Shown in pieces: positions 33,401 through 40,909 of a DNA stretch of 64,000 bases; positions within the stretch are counted from its first letter, which is position 1; every line of letters begins with the position of its first letter. Where the stretch lies: the NCBI GenBank assembly GCA_963780675.1, contig CAWACR010000003.1:372001-436000 (forward strand), written 5' to 3'. The DNA comes from JAHECE01 sp963780675 (lineage in GTDB: Bacteria > Actinomycetota > Actinomycetes > Actinomycetales > JAHECE01). Below the pieces are notes generated by a model, which was not told the DNA's origin, ran no database searches, and was given only the letters and a program-made list of their open reading frames with translations. A program made the position numbers and the translations under genes.

Positions 33401-33747
33401 GCAGCGGTGAACTCCGAGCGTGCACCCACAGCGTCTGCGAGCCGTTGGCGAGCCCGGCAGAGGAGTGGGTCGCGGCCGACGATCCGCGGTACGCGTTCGA
33501 GTTCGAGGTGCCCGCCACGGAGGCCCTCTACGTGATGGCCACCGGGACGGAGGACGACGTCTGGACCGACGACGACCCCTTCGCCTCGCCCGAAGTACGC
33601 GTACGAGCCGGCAGAGGGCTGGGGTGCGCGGACGGATCCGTGGGAGGGGACGCTGGAGGTCTGGGCTCCGTGCGACGACGTCACTGCGACGACTGCTACG
33701 AGGGCATCGGGGGGACCGTCACGTGGCGGATCACCCGCGTGGAGTAG
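30461..33747 (+). CDS. Membrane-anchored protein with thrombospondin type 3 repeats (3' end frameshifted)
   Basis: GTG start at 30461. One TM helix (LLITLSVLLLAGVVAVVVFV), an Ig-like domain matching the lipoprotein's (VLFDSPVAGDALPLGRPVVV), then about nine Ca-binding TSP3-like repeats (DRDGDGxxDxxDxCPD...GCP). Next come a beta-domain (EFLALGFEVSDAYDG), FN3-like and CARDB-like segments. The first frame stops at 33268, but sensible protein continues in other frames (GMGFVLDPDEEVADGNRANN; VEFLEVTEGDCSETGCTIFD) to 33747 with further slips near 33.6 kb. A surface protein, probably cooperating with the lipoprotein upstream. Confidence 0.75.
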
Positions 33748-33840
33748 GGCCGAGGCGCGAGTCCGCCGCCCCGCGGGACTTCCTCCGAGCCGGGGCGCCC
33801 GCCAAGGAGTCGGCAGACGGTCGTGAGGTGGGGCACGGCG

Positions 33841-34420
33841 TCAGCGCCGGGTGAGTGGGGGAACCGTCCGTCCCGCCGCAGAGTCGGCGATGAGCTGCGC
33901 GAGGCGGCGCTCGCGGGTGTCCTCCCGCTTGGCGCTGACGACCCACCAGATGGCGGCGGTGCGGTACGACGCCGGGCGCTGCGAGAAGAACGCCCACGCG
34001 GCGTCGTCGGCTCGGAAGAGCGCCTCCTGCTCGGGGGGGAAGGCGGCGTTGTCGGAGTTCTCGAAGGAGTAGACGGCCGTGCGGTCCTCGCGGCGGCGCT
34101 CATAGGCCGCGCGGCCGGCGCGGTGATCAGGCCGCGGCGCTCGAGGTCCGCGTACGTCGCGAGGTTGACGGCGCTCCAGATGCTCCTCGCGCGGCGCGGT
34201 GTGAACCGGATCGTGTAGGACTCGGGCCCGAGCGAGCTGCCGGATGCCGTCGATCCAGCCGAAGCACAGCGCCTGCTCCACCGACTCCGGCCACGTGAGG
34301 CTCGACCGCCCCGTCCCCCTCTTGTAGTAGCCGACACACACCTCGGCGGCGCTCGCGTGGTGCTCGACGTAGCCAGGCGCGCCAGGCCGTGGGGCTCTCG
34401 AAGAAGACCGCCTCCGTCAC
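33841..34420 (-). pseudogene. YdeI/OmpD-associated-like protein, frameshifted
   Basis: Across three frames from the GTG at 34420: MTEAVFFESPTAWRAWL, then VGYYKRGTGRSSLTWPESVE, ALCFGWIDGIR, LGPESYTIRFTPRRARSIWS, and NSDNAAFPPEQEALFRADDA to the stop. This is the complete order of the YdeI family (bacteriocin-protection-like). Slips near 34.37, 34.23 and 34.12 kb break it. Every domain block is preserved, so assembly indels are as likely as real decay. Confidence 0.72.
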
Positions 34421-34470
34421 GGGCTCACGCTAACCACGGCCGGCGACGCCGGCGAAGAAGGACGCCTGCA

Positions 34471-34914
34471 TTACCCCTTGCCCTGGCGTCCGTCCGGGTG
34501 AGGAACGGGGACGACGGTCAGTTCGGAGATGCCGGCGAAGTCGCGGGGGTTGGCGGTGTAGACGGGCAGGCCCACCGAGATGGCCGTGGCCGCGATGAGG
34601 GCGTCGAAGGCCCGGGCGGTCGGCTTGCGGCCTGCGCGTCGGAGATCGGCGGCGACGCGGCCGAAGGCGCGAGCCGCGGCGTCGTCGAACGGCAACGGGT
34701 CGAAGTCCGCCTCGGCCTGCTGGAGGTGTGCCTGCCGCGCGGCCCGCTCGGCCTCTGAGCGAGCCACCAGCGGGCCGACTGACAGCTCCGCGAGCGTCAC
34801 GGCCGTGATCACGGGTTCGTCGGGCAGCGCCGCTGGGTCCTCGATCCGCGGAAGGAGGACGACAGTGCTCGTGTCGAGCACGCCCCGCCGGTCCGCCGCC
34901 TGGGGAGTCACCAT
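34471..34914 (-). CDS. VapC-like PIN-domain toxin
   Basis: 147 aa. GVLDTSTVVLLPRIEDP (first Asp), VTLAELSVGPLVAR (Glu), RAFDALIAATAISVGLPVYT (Asp) and NPRDF (terminal Asp) form the PIN site. Overlaps the antitoxin stop by 7 nt. Confidence 0.9.
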   Translation of the reverse strand: MVTPQAADRRGVLDTSTVVLLPRIEDPAALPDEPVITAVTLAELSVGPLVARSEAERAARQAHLQQAEADFDPLPFDDAAARAFGRVAADLRRAGRKPTARAFDALIAATAISVGLPVYTANPRDFAGISELTVVPVPHPDGRQGKG

Positions 34915-35147
34915 GACTGATCGATCAAACCGTCGATGTCGTGGCGCAGGGCCTCCGGCTCGACGGGGGGCAGGTGTCGCCAGCGTCGGAGCAGGCTCGC
35001 GGCGTCGAGCCCTCGGCCCGCGACCGGACGCAACTCGGCAACCGGTTCGCCTGAGCGGGTGACGATCAGTCGCTCGCCGGCCCGGACGCGGTCGACGACG
35101 TCACCTCCGTGGTTTCGGAGTTCGCGAATCGTCACCTCGGCCGTCAT
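34908..35147 (-). CDS. Phd/YefM-type antitoxin
   Basis: 79 aa. VTIRELRNHGGDVVDRVRAG and LIVTRSGEPVAELRPVAG are Phd; the tail (RWRHLPPVEPEALRHDIDGL) is the toxin-binding part. On the minus strand TACCTT (35154-35159) is 6 nt before the ATG: leaderless. Divergent from the next VapBC pair. Confidence 0.9.
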   Translation of the reverse strand: MTAEVTIRELRNHGGDVVDRVRAGERLIVTRSGEPVAELRPVAGRGLDAASLLRRWRHLPPVEPEALRHDIDGLIDQSW

Positions 35148-35278
35148 GACTTCAAGGTATCACGCGTGAGACATGCGGACGGGCGGCCCGCGAGGCCGTC
35201 CCGTCCTCCGCCGAAGAGCCGGGTGTGTGCGGCGGTGTGCGTGCGGTCGCGCAGCCCACCGAAGAGATATGTGCATGC

Positions 35279-35290
35279 TAATGTATGTGT
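35279..35290 (+). promoter_or_regulatory. -10 box of the RHH/VapC operon
   Basis: TAATGT (35279-35284) is 6 nt before the ATG at 35291. The surrounding ATATGTGCAT and GTATGTGTAT are AT-rich direct repeats, a plausible antitoxin site. Confidence 0.5.
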
Positions 35291-35554
35291 ATGTCCTACC
35301 TGGAGAAGCGGCTGCAGATCCTGCTCGATCAGGAGCGGTTCGCGAAGGTCGAGGAGGAGGCCGCGCGATCCGGGCGCAGCGTGGCGGCCGTCATCCGTGA
35401 GGCCATCGACCTGCGCTTCGCTCCGGACGCGTCGGTGCGGGCGTCGGCGGCCGCAGCGTTCCTCGCCCTCACGGAGGAGCCCGTCGGGCCCGGCGAGGAC
35501 TGGGCCGACGTCAAGGCGGCCATGACCGCCGATCTCGCGAGGCGCGTGCCGTGA
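35291..35554 (+). CDS. RHH-type VapB antitoxin
   Basis: 87 aa from the ATG at 35291 (35285 also in frame). SYLEKRLQILLDQERFAKVE, then RSGRSVAAVIREAIDLRFAP form the ribbon-helix-helix; the C-terminal EDWADVKAAMTADLARRV contacts the toxin. GTGA overlap with VapC. Confidence 0.88.
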   Translation: MSYLEKRLQILLDQERFAKVEEEAARSGRSVAAVIREAIDLRFAPDASVRASAAAAFLALTEEPVGPGEDWADVKAAMTADLARRVP

Positions 35555-35967
35555 CGCGGCGGATCTGGGTCGACACCTCCGTCCTCGCCTATGCCGCCGG
35601 AGGCGATCACCCGCTGCGGGAGCCGTGCCGCCGCGTGGTCGAGGCGGCGGCGGCCGGCGTCCTCGAGCTGCACGCCAGCGTCGAGATGGTGCAGGAGTTC
35701 GTGTTCCACCGGCTCCGCCGGGTGCCCCGAGCCGACGCCGTTGCCCAGGCGCGCCAGGCCGGCGCGCTGTGCGTGCTGCACCCGTTCGACGCGGACGTTC
35801 TCGAGCGTGCCCTCGACCTCGTCTCCGCCGCCGAGCTCGGGGCGCGGGACGCCGTGCACGCCGCAACCGCGATCGCGCGCGGTTTCGAGGAGATCGTCTC
35901 CGCCGATCGTGACTTCGACGCGGCGCCGGGGCTGCGCCGGATCGACCCGGCGGACGTCCTGACGTGA
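35551..35967 (+). CDS. VapC-like PIN-domain toxin
   Basis: 138 aa. RIWVDTSVLAYAAGGDHP (Asp), EMVQEFVFHRLRR (Glu), LGARDAVHAATAIARGFEEI (Asp) and SADRDFD (acidic end) complete the PIN site. Immediately followed, with a 4-nt overlap, by a truncated VapC. Confidence 0.9.
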   Translation: MTRRIWVDTSVLAYAAGGDHPLREPCRRVVEAAAAGVLELHASVEMVQEFVFHRLRRVPRADAVAQARQAGALCVLHPFDADVLERALDLVSAAELGARDAVHAATAIARGFEEIVSADRDFDAAPGLRRIDPADVLT

Positions 35968-36278
35968 CTGGCGAACCGGACGGGCAGGTGGCGCGCGGCG
36001 GTCAGAATCGCGCTACCCCGAGCGCTGCCACCGCCGAGCGCTTCCTCGGACTCCTGAGACAGCTCCCGATCGAGGTCGACGCCGGATGCGGCGGCATGCC
36101 GCCGGTCGTCGCCGTCGGCAGGCTCCACGGGCTGAGCGCGAACGACGCCACGTACCTCCTCCTTGCCGAGGAGCGGGGGCTGCCCCTGGCGACACGCGAC
36201 GCGCAGACTCAGGGCGGCCGCGCACGGGGCCGGGCTCCCGGAGGCCTAGCCCGCCCCGTCGCACAGCCGATCCAGTAG
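35964..36278 (+). pseudogene. C-terminal remnant of another VapC
   Basis: GTG at 35964. After a low-complexity head it reads RFLGLLRQLPIEVDAG, then VVAVGRLHGLSANDATYLLL and AEERGLPLATRDAQTQ, the last two strands/helices of a PIN toxin (GLSxxDAxYLxLA...GLPLATxD). The N-terminal half with the first Asp and Glu is missing, so it cannot be an active nuclease. The 3' end overlaps the convergent gene. Confidence 0.65.
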
Positions 36279-37034
36279 GCGCCCGCGCGCCGTGGCGCGT
36301 ACCCAGACCCGTGTGGGTCGCGTGCTGCGCCGGTGCCGTTCTGTCCGCTGGGCCTCGGACGACGGCAGCGGGTCGACGGCGAAGGTCCCCCTCGGGTCGA
36401 AGGGCAGACCCGCCAACCCCTGGTCGATCTCGACGGTCGCGCGGGGTCCGCAGCTGACCACGAGGCGGGCCGCGGCGTCGTCGGTCCCCTCGAAGGTCGC
36501 GACCGTGTGCGCCGCCGGGCCGATGACGTCGACCGGCCCCGGCCGTGACCGCCCTGCGCTCCAGATGTCGGCGAACGGCGGAGTCCGGGAGAGGTCCAAC
36601 GCCTCCAGGCCCGCCGCAGCGGGGTGGTCGCCGAGCCGGTGCCGAGCGGCGTCGCGGCCGAAGCGCCGTCGGACCATGCCGCTGTCGACGTTCGGGAAGC
36701 CGATCACGCTCCCATCGCGCCGGCCGTAGACCCAGGTGCGGTCCGTGATCTCGCGCGGCCGCACGTCGGGGTGCGGAACGGTGGCAGGCTTGCCCATGCG
36801 CCAGGCGACGGTCGCGCTGTAGACGAAGACCAAGGCGCGGTGTGGCGAGATCTGCAGCGGTTGGAGCGTGGGGGTGGGCAGGTGGTGACGGATCGCGGCG
36901 GCGTCCGCAGTGAGGACCGCGGCACTGAACCGGTCGACGGTCCGCTCGAAGGTGCCCTCGCCGAACCGGACACCGTCGACCGTGAACGAGGTGGGGAGCT
37001 GGCCCTCGTCCCTGGCCTCGTTGCCGCCGCTCAC
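36246..37034 (-). CDS. Uncharacterised conserved protein, beta-rich
   Basis: 262 aa from the GTG at 37034. TVDGVRFGEGTFERTVDRFS, then LQISPHRALVFVYSATVAWR, WVYGRRDGSVIGFPNVDSGM and VVSCGPRATVEIDQGLAGLP suggest a beta-barrel similar in layout to acetoacetate-decarboxylase-like proteins. I do not see the catalytic Lys context, so no function is assigned. No TM or signal peptide. The frame extends to 37151, but the extra head is Arg-rich shadow. Confidence 0.6.
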   Translation of the reverse strand: MSGGNEARDEGQLPTSFTVDGVRFGEGTFERTVDRFSAAVLTADAAAIRHHLPTPTLQPLQISPHRALVFVYSATVAWRMGKPATVPHPDVRPREITDRTWVYGRRDGSVIGFPNVDSGMVRRRFGRDAARHRLGDHPAAAGLEALDLSRTPPFADIWSAGRSRPGPVDVIGPAAHTVATFEGTDDAAARLVVSCGPRATVEIDQGLAGLPFDPRGTFAVDPLPSSEAQRTERHRRSTRPTRVWVRATARGRLLDRLCDGAG

Positions 37035-37134
37035 GCGCGTGCCTCCTCGCCGTCGGCTCCACCGGGCACAACGCGTCCCGGCGCCTGACCGTTCCCTGCG
37101 GCGGACCCGCCGGGCGTCGTCGTCCTCCGGCCCC

Positions 37135-37593
37135 TCAGGCGAGCGGCACAACCATCTCGGTGAGGAGGTCCTCCGGCGCGACGGTGCCCGGCTCGTTGAG
37201 GTAGACCTCGCGCGGCGGGCCCGCGGGCTGCCGGCCGCTGCGCCCGACCCATTCCATGAGCCGCCGCCAGGACGGTTCCATGGCGTCGTACGGTCCCCGG
37301 TAGAGGAGCATCGCCGCTTCGGCGGCGGGGAGTTCCATGACGTCCACGCCCTCCCCGGCCACGGCGCCCGGGGTCACAGGCATGCACACGAGGAACGTGA
37401 ACTCCTCGGCCGGCATCTCCGGGTACAGGACGAACGGCGGGCCGGCGAACTGCGCCCCGGTCGCTGCGGCGTGGCGCATCAGCACGTCGAACGCCTCGCC
37501 CATCCCCTGGGCGATCTCCGTCATCTTCACGCGCGTGCTCACGACGAGCGCGAGTTGCGCGGGGATCTGCTTGATCTGGATGTCGTCGGACAT
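37135..37593 (-). CDS. GyrI-like (AraC effector-binding) domain protein
   Basis: 152 aa. IQIKQIPAQLALVVSTRVKM, then GPPFVLYPEMPAEEFTFLVC, MPV and LLYRGPYDAMEPSWRRLMEW plus REVYLNEPGT follow the SOUL/GyrI effector-binding fold. Standalone versions bind small hydrophobic ligands or act as hydrolases. The stop lies 101 bp from the start of the next minus-strand gene. Confidence 0.85.
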   Translation of the reverse strand: MSDDIQIKQIPAQLALVVSTRVKMTEIAQGMGEAFDVLMRHAAATGAQFAGPPFVLYPEMPAEEFTFLVCMPVTPGAVAGEGVDVMELPAAEAAMLLYRGPYDAMEPSWRRLMEWVGRSGRQPAGPPREVYLNEPGTVAPEDLLTEMVVPLA

Positions 37594-37910
37594 GCCGACC
37601 TCCTCAGGATCGGCGCCGCGCCGGTCGTCGCCGGCGCTCGCGCCTCACCCGACAGTCAACTCCTGCAGGAGGGCCGGCATGCCGGTGTACCCACGGTGGG
37701 TTGCGGACGACTGGCTGACCTTCCCGGCTGCCACGGATGCGCGTTCCTCCACCCGGTCTATCGGGGCGGGGGACCCCGGCCCGATCTTCCCCTGGGGCAC
37801 CGTGCGGCGGACCGGTGCTGTTGCCGGGAAGGCGGGCCAGGTCCCCGACTGCCGTCCACGCGTGAGCTGGGTCCAGGGGAGCCCAGGGGCGTCGAGCGCC
37901 GGTGAAGACC

Positions 37911-37984
37911 GGATCCCCACAAGTCCTCGCCCCGAGCGCGGAAGAGGCCACTCCGGCGGTGTTCCGAGCGACTTGTGGGGATCC
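37911..37984. repeat. Palindrome left of the second DUF559 gene
   Basis: GGATCCCCACAAGT (37911-37924) and ACTTGTGGGGATCC (37971-37984) are perfect 14-bp arms around 46 nt. CCCCACAAGT recurs at 39031-39040 on the other side of the gene. The rest of 37594-38055 (462 bp) shows no supportable gene. Confidence 0.8.
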
Positions 37985-38055
37985 GAGCACGGGCCGACGC
38001 CGCCGGCGTGCTGCTTGGGGCGCGCGGTGAGTCAGATCGGCCACGGCCACGGCCG

Positions 38056-38961
38056 TCAGCGACCTGAGGCGTCCACGCGCGCGCGGCCGAGGAGATCCAG
38101 GACGCATCGAAGGACGTCGTCCGGAGCGCGCGCGGCCTCGTCCGACGGGAAGCGCAGGGTCGCGTAGCCCGCCAGATGGAGGGCGCGGTCCCTGCGCCGA
38201 TCCTCCGAGAATGCAGCCAGGGACGAGTGGTGCGCGTAACCGTCGCACTCGACTACCAGCACACCCTCCACGAGTAGGTCCACGTAGCCCACGCCGAGGA
38301 TCGGGCAGTTCGGTTCGACGGACAGGCCCGCCCGTCGCAGCGTCACCCGGACGACGCTCTCGGCCACGGAGAGGCTGCGCGCATCACACTCGGCGAGGAT
38401 CGCTCGCGCGGCGGGGCTCCCGGGACCCCCAAGGAGGGCCTCGATCTCATGGACGGTGCACGCACCCTGGTTCAGGGCCGAGTCGATCGTCACGATCGCC
38501 GCCATCGGCTCCTGGCAGCGGAGCATCCTCGCGAGCGCCTCGGCCGGTGCCACGACCAACGGTCCCTCCCCACCGGGAACCCGGGGATGCGGAGTCGCGT
38601 CGAGGAGCGCGGGCACCTCGCGATGGATCACGGCACGGACACCCCGCAGCTCGGGGTGGAGGGCGGGCCCACGGCGGTGGGGGATCGCGAGGTGCGTCGC
38701 GCCCGGCGCGGCCAGGAGCCGGAAGCCGCACGCGCGGGCCGCTGACACGCACGTCAGCCGCGCGCCGAACTGCCGTGCTCGCACGATGTCCGGGTCTGCG
38801 GCGGGGAGTGCGAGGCACCCGGCGGCGTGGGCCACGAGGCGCCCCTCGGACGTCAGCCGCCGGATGGTTCGGTAGGCGCGGCTCGACGTGCCGAGTTGCC
38901 CCGGACCTGCCGCGCCGCCGAGATCGCGAAGCCGGCGCTCGAGGTCCACGTCGCCGAGCAT
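38056..38961 (-). CDS. DUF559 (Vsr-like) endonuclease-domain protein, AbiEi-like layout
   Basis: 301 aa from the ATG at 38961. N-terminal wHTH-like part (LTSEGRLVAHAAGCLALPA), middle AbiEi-like domain (LTCVSAARACGFRLLAAPGA, THLAIPH) and C-terminal nuclease: GYVDLLVEGVLVVECDGYAH, H, then SEDRRRDRALHLAGYATLRF (D...E-D-G...HH...D-RD). Same architecture as the gene at 3358-4326 but only distantly similar. Also flanked by matching palindromes on both sides, from a different family. No partner gene. Confidence 0.85.
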   Translation of the reverse strand: MLGDVDLERRLRDLGGAAGPGQLGTSSRAYRTIRRLTSEGRLVAHAAGCLALPAADPDIVRARQFGARLTCVSAARACGFRLLAAPGATHLAIPHRRGPALHPELRGVRAVIHREVPALLDATPHPRVPGGEGPLVVAPAEALARMLRCQEPMAAIVTIDSALNQGACTVHEIEALLGGPGSPAARAILAECDARSLSVAESVVRVTLRRAGLSVEPNCPILGVGYVDLLVEGVLVVECDGYAHHSSLAAFSEDRRRDRALHLAGYATLRFPSDEAARAPDDVLRCVLDLLGRARVDASGR

Positions 38962-39030
38962 GAGCCGCCGCGCGCTCGGCCACGCCGCTATCCACAGCCC
39001 GAGGGCGAGAGGCGGTCGCCGTGGCGAGTT

Positions 39031-39097
39031 CCCCACAAGTGGCCGTGTCACGGCTGGATAGGCCCCACCCCGGGCCACTGCCCGCCCACGTGTGGGG
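39031..39097. repeat. Palindrome right of the second DUF559 gene
   Basis: CCCCACA (39031-39037) and TGTGGGG (39091-39097) bracket 53 nt. The left arm shares CCCCACAAGT with 37915-37924 and the right arm ends TGTGGGGATC as in 37974-37983, so this is a diverged member of the same repeat, 70 bp before the gene's start. Confidence 0.7.
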
Positions 39098-39261
39098 ATC
39101 TCGTGGTCACAGGAACGTCCGGACCTCTGGGCGACGCGTCACAGAACCGGGCCGAGCGCCAGTCAGATCCGGGAGCCCCCGGGTGGACCGCTACGACCGA
39201 ACTCACCACGTCCCGGCAGCGTCCTGATGGGCCCGCCGCCACTCTGGAGCCCGGCCCCGTG

Positions 39262-39314
39262 CGTGGTGTGGGGAGGTCTCGTCGCGGGTGGTGCGACGAA
39301 ACCTCCCCACCACG
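39262..39314. repeat. Third two-stem palindrome
   Basis: The outer arms 39262-39277 and 39301-39314 pair with a 2-nt bulge (CGTGGT..GGGGAGGT / ACCTCCCCACCACG). The inner stem TCGTCGC (39279-39285)/GCGACGA (39293-39299) is perfect with a 7-nt loop. Same two-storey design as the 3-16 kb family but unrelated sequence. Confidence 0.75.
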
Positions 39315-39349
39315 TTCGTGCGGTGCCAGTCACCTGTCACGATTCGTCG

Positions 39350-39661
39350 GTGACCTACGAGTTCGACGCGCAGCTGTGGCTCTGGGATGCGAGACAGACC
39401 GACAGCTGGACGCTTCTCAGCCTGCCGGCCGAGATCGCCGACGACGTCCTCGAGGTGGCCGCGCCCCACGCGCGCGGGTTCGGCTCGGTTCGGGTGGAGG
39501 TGAGCCTCGGCGGGAGCGTCTGGCGGACGTCGGTCTTCCCGGACAAGACGTTGCGCACCTACGTCCTCCCGATCAAGAAGGTGATCCGAAAGGCCGAGGG
39601 GGTGGAGGCGGGAGACACGGCGCACGTCCGGCTGAGGCTGATCGACCTCGAGGACGGGTAG
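39350..39661 (+). CDS. DUF1905 domain protein
   Basis: 103 aa from the GTG at 39350. TYEFDAQLWLWDARQTDSWT, then LLSLPAEIADDVLE, RVEVSLGGSVWRTSVFPDKT, YVLPIKKVIRKAEGVEAGDT and VRLRLIDLED are the standard order of DUF1905, a small beta-barrel often fused to YdeI-like tails. Function unknown. Confidence 0.9.
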   Translation: MTYEFDAQLWLWDARQTDSWTLLSLPAEIADDVLEVAAPHARGFGSVRVEVSLGGSVWRTSVFPDKTLRTYVLPIKKVIRKAEGVEAGDTAHVRLRLIDLEDG

Positions 39662-39735
39662 AGGCGCCGGCTCCGCGCGCAGGTCGCCGACCCACCTCGG
39701 AGATCCCATCCCGGAGTCCGACCTACACTCCCCGG

Positions 39736-40876
39736 GTGCAGTGCGCCTACTACGACGCCGGTCGGTGCCGGTCCTGCACCCTGCTCGAGCACGCCGTACG
39801 ACGCGCAGCTGGCCGCCAAGCAGCGCCGGGTCGCGCGACCTGCTCGGCGGCGCCCCGGACCTGACGTGGCTGCCCCCGGTCGCGAGCGCCGAGCCGGGCT
39901 TCCGCAACAAGGCGAAGATGGTGGTCGCGGGCACGGCGTCGCCGAGCCCGTGCTCGGCATCCTCGACCCGGCCGGTCACGGCGTCGACCTGCGCGACTGC
40001 CCGCTCCACACGCCAGGGCATCCGAGGCAGCCTCGCGGCCCTCGCCGACGTTCGTCACGCGGGCCGCACTCACGCCGTACGACGTCACGCGCCGGGCCGG
40101 CGAACTCAAGTACCTCCTGGTGACCGAGTCGCCCGACGGCGAGCTGATGGTCCGGTTCGTGCTTCGCTCCCAGGAGCCGGTCGCGCGGATCCGCAAGCAC
40201 CTGCCCGTGGCTGCGCGCGGCGCTGCCCGCGCTCGCGGTCGCGTCGGTGAACCTGCAGCCCGAGCACAAGGCCGTGCTCGAGGGAGAGACCGAGATCCTG
40301 CTCACCGAGCAGGAGACGCTGACGATGCGCGTCGAACGACGTGGTCCTGCACCTGCGCCCGCAGAGCTTCTTCCAGACCAACACCGAGATGGCCGCCGCG
40401 CTCTACCGGCAGGTCCGGGACTGGGCCGACGAGTCCGCGCCCGCGCACGGTGTGGGACCTCTACTGCGGCGTCGGCGGCTTCGCGCTGCCACTGCGCCGC
40501 GCCCGGACGCGACGGTGGTCGGGGTCGAGACGAGCGCCGAGGCGGTCGCGAGCGCCCGGGCCAGCGCCGCGGCGAGGCCGGCCTGCACCGGGTGCGGCTT
40601 CGAGGCCGACGACGCCACGGCGCTACGCCCTGCGCGCCCCGACCGCGCCGGACCTGGTGATCGTGAACCCGCCGCGGCGCGGGATCGGGCCCGAGCTCGG
40701 CGGCTGGCTCGAGGCGTCCGGCGTGCGGCACGTCGTCTACTCGAGCTGCAACGCCGAGTCGCTCGCGCGGGACCTGGCGCGCGATGCCGTCGCTGCGCCC
40801 GCGGCGCGCCCGGCTGCTCGACATGTTCCCCAACACGTCGCACTACGAGGTGGTCACCCTCCTCGAGCGCGACTGA
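39736..40876 (+). pseudogene. rlmC: RlmC/RumB-like 23S rRNA (uracil-5) methyltransferase, many frameshifts
   Basis: Across frames the whole enzyme can be read from GTG 39736: QCAYYDAGRCRSCTLLE (Fe-S cysteines), FRNKAKMVV, GVDLRDCPLH, VNLQPEHKAVLEGETEILLT, VVLHLRPQSFFQTNTEMAAA, WDLYCGVGGFALPLRR (SAM site), DLVIVNPPRRGIGPELGGWL and HVVYSSCNAESLARDL (catalytic Cys) to the TGA at 40874. At least eight one-base slips occur in 1.1 kb. All catalytic motifs survive, so the slips look like local sequencing or assembly errors, though real decay cannot be excluded. Confidence 0.85.
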
Positions 40877-40909
40877 AGGGACCCGTTGACCGCGGGCCGG
40901 CGACGTCCC

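Noticed and set aside
36768..36810. Sequence resembling the palindrome family (GTGCGGAAC ... TGCGCCAGGC)
   Set aside because: It lies inside a coding sequence and lacks the closing TTTCCGCA arm, so it cannot form the outer stem.
36246..37034. Acetoacetate decarboxylase
   Set aside because: Overall beta-rich layout is similar, but I could not see the catalytic lysine context, so no enzymatic name was given.
37645..37920. 91-codon minus-strand ORF
   Set aside because: No motif, no ribosome binding site, and its start lies inside the 37911-37984 palindrome.
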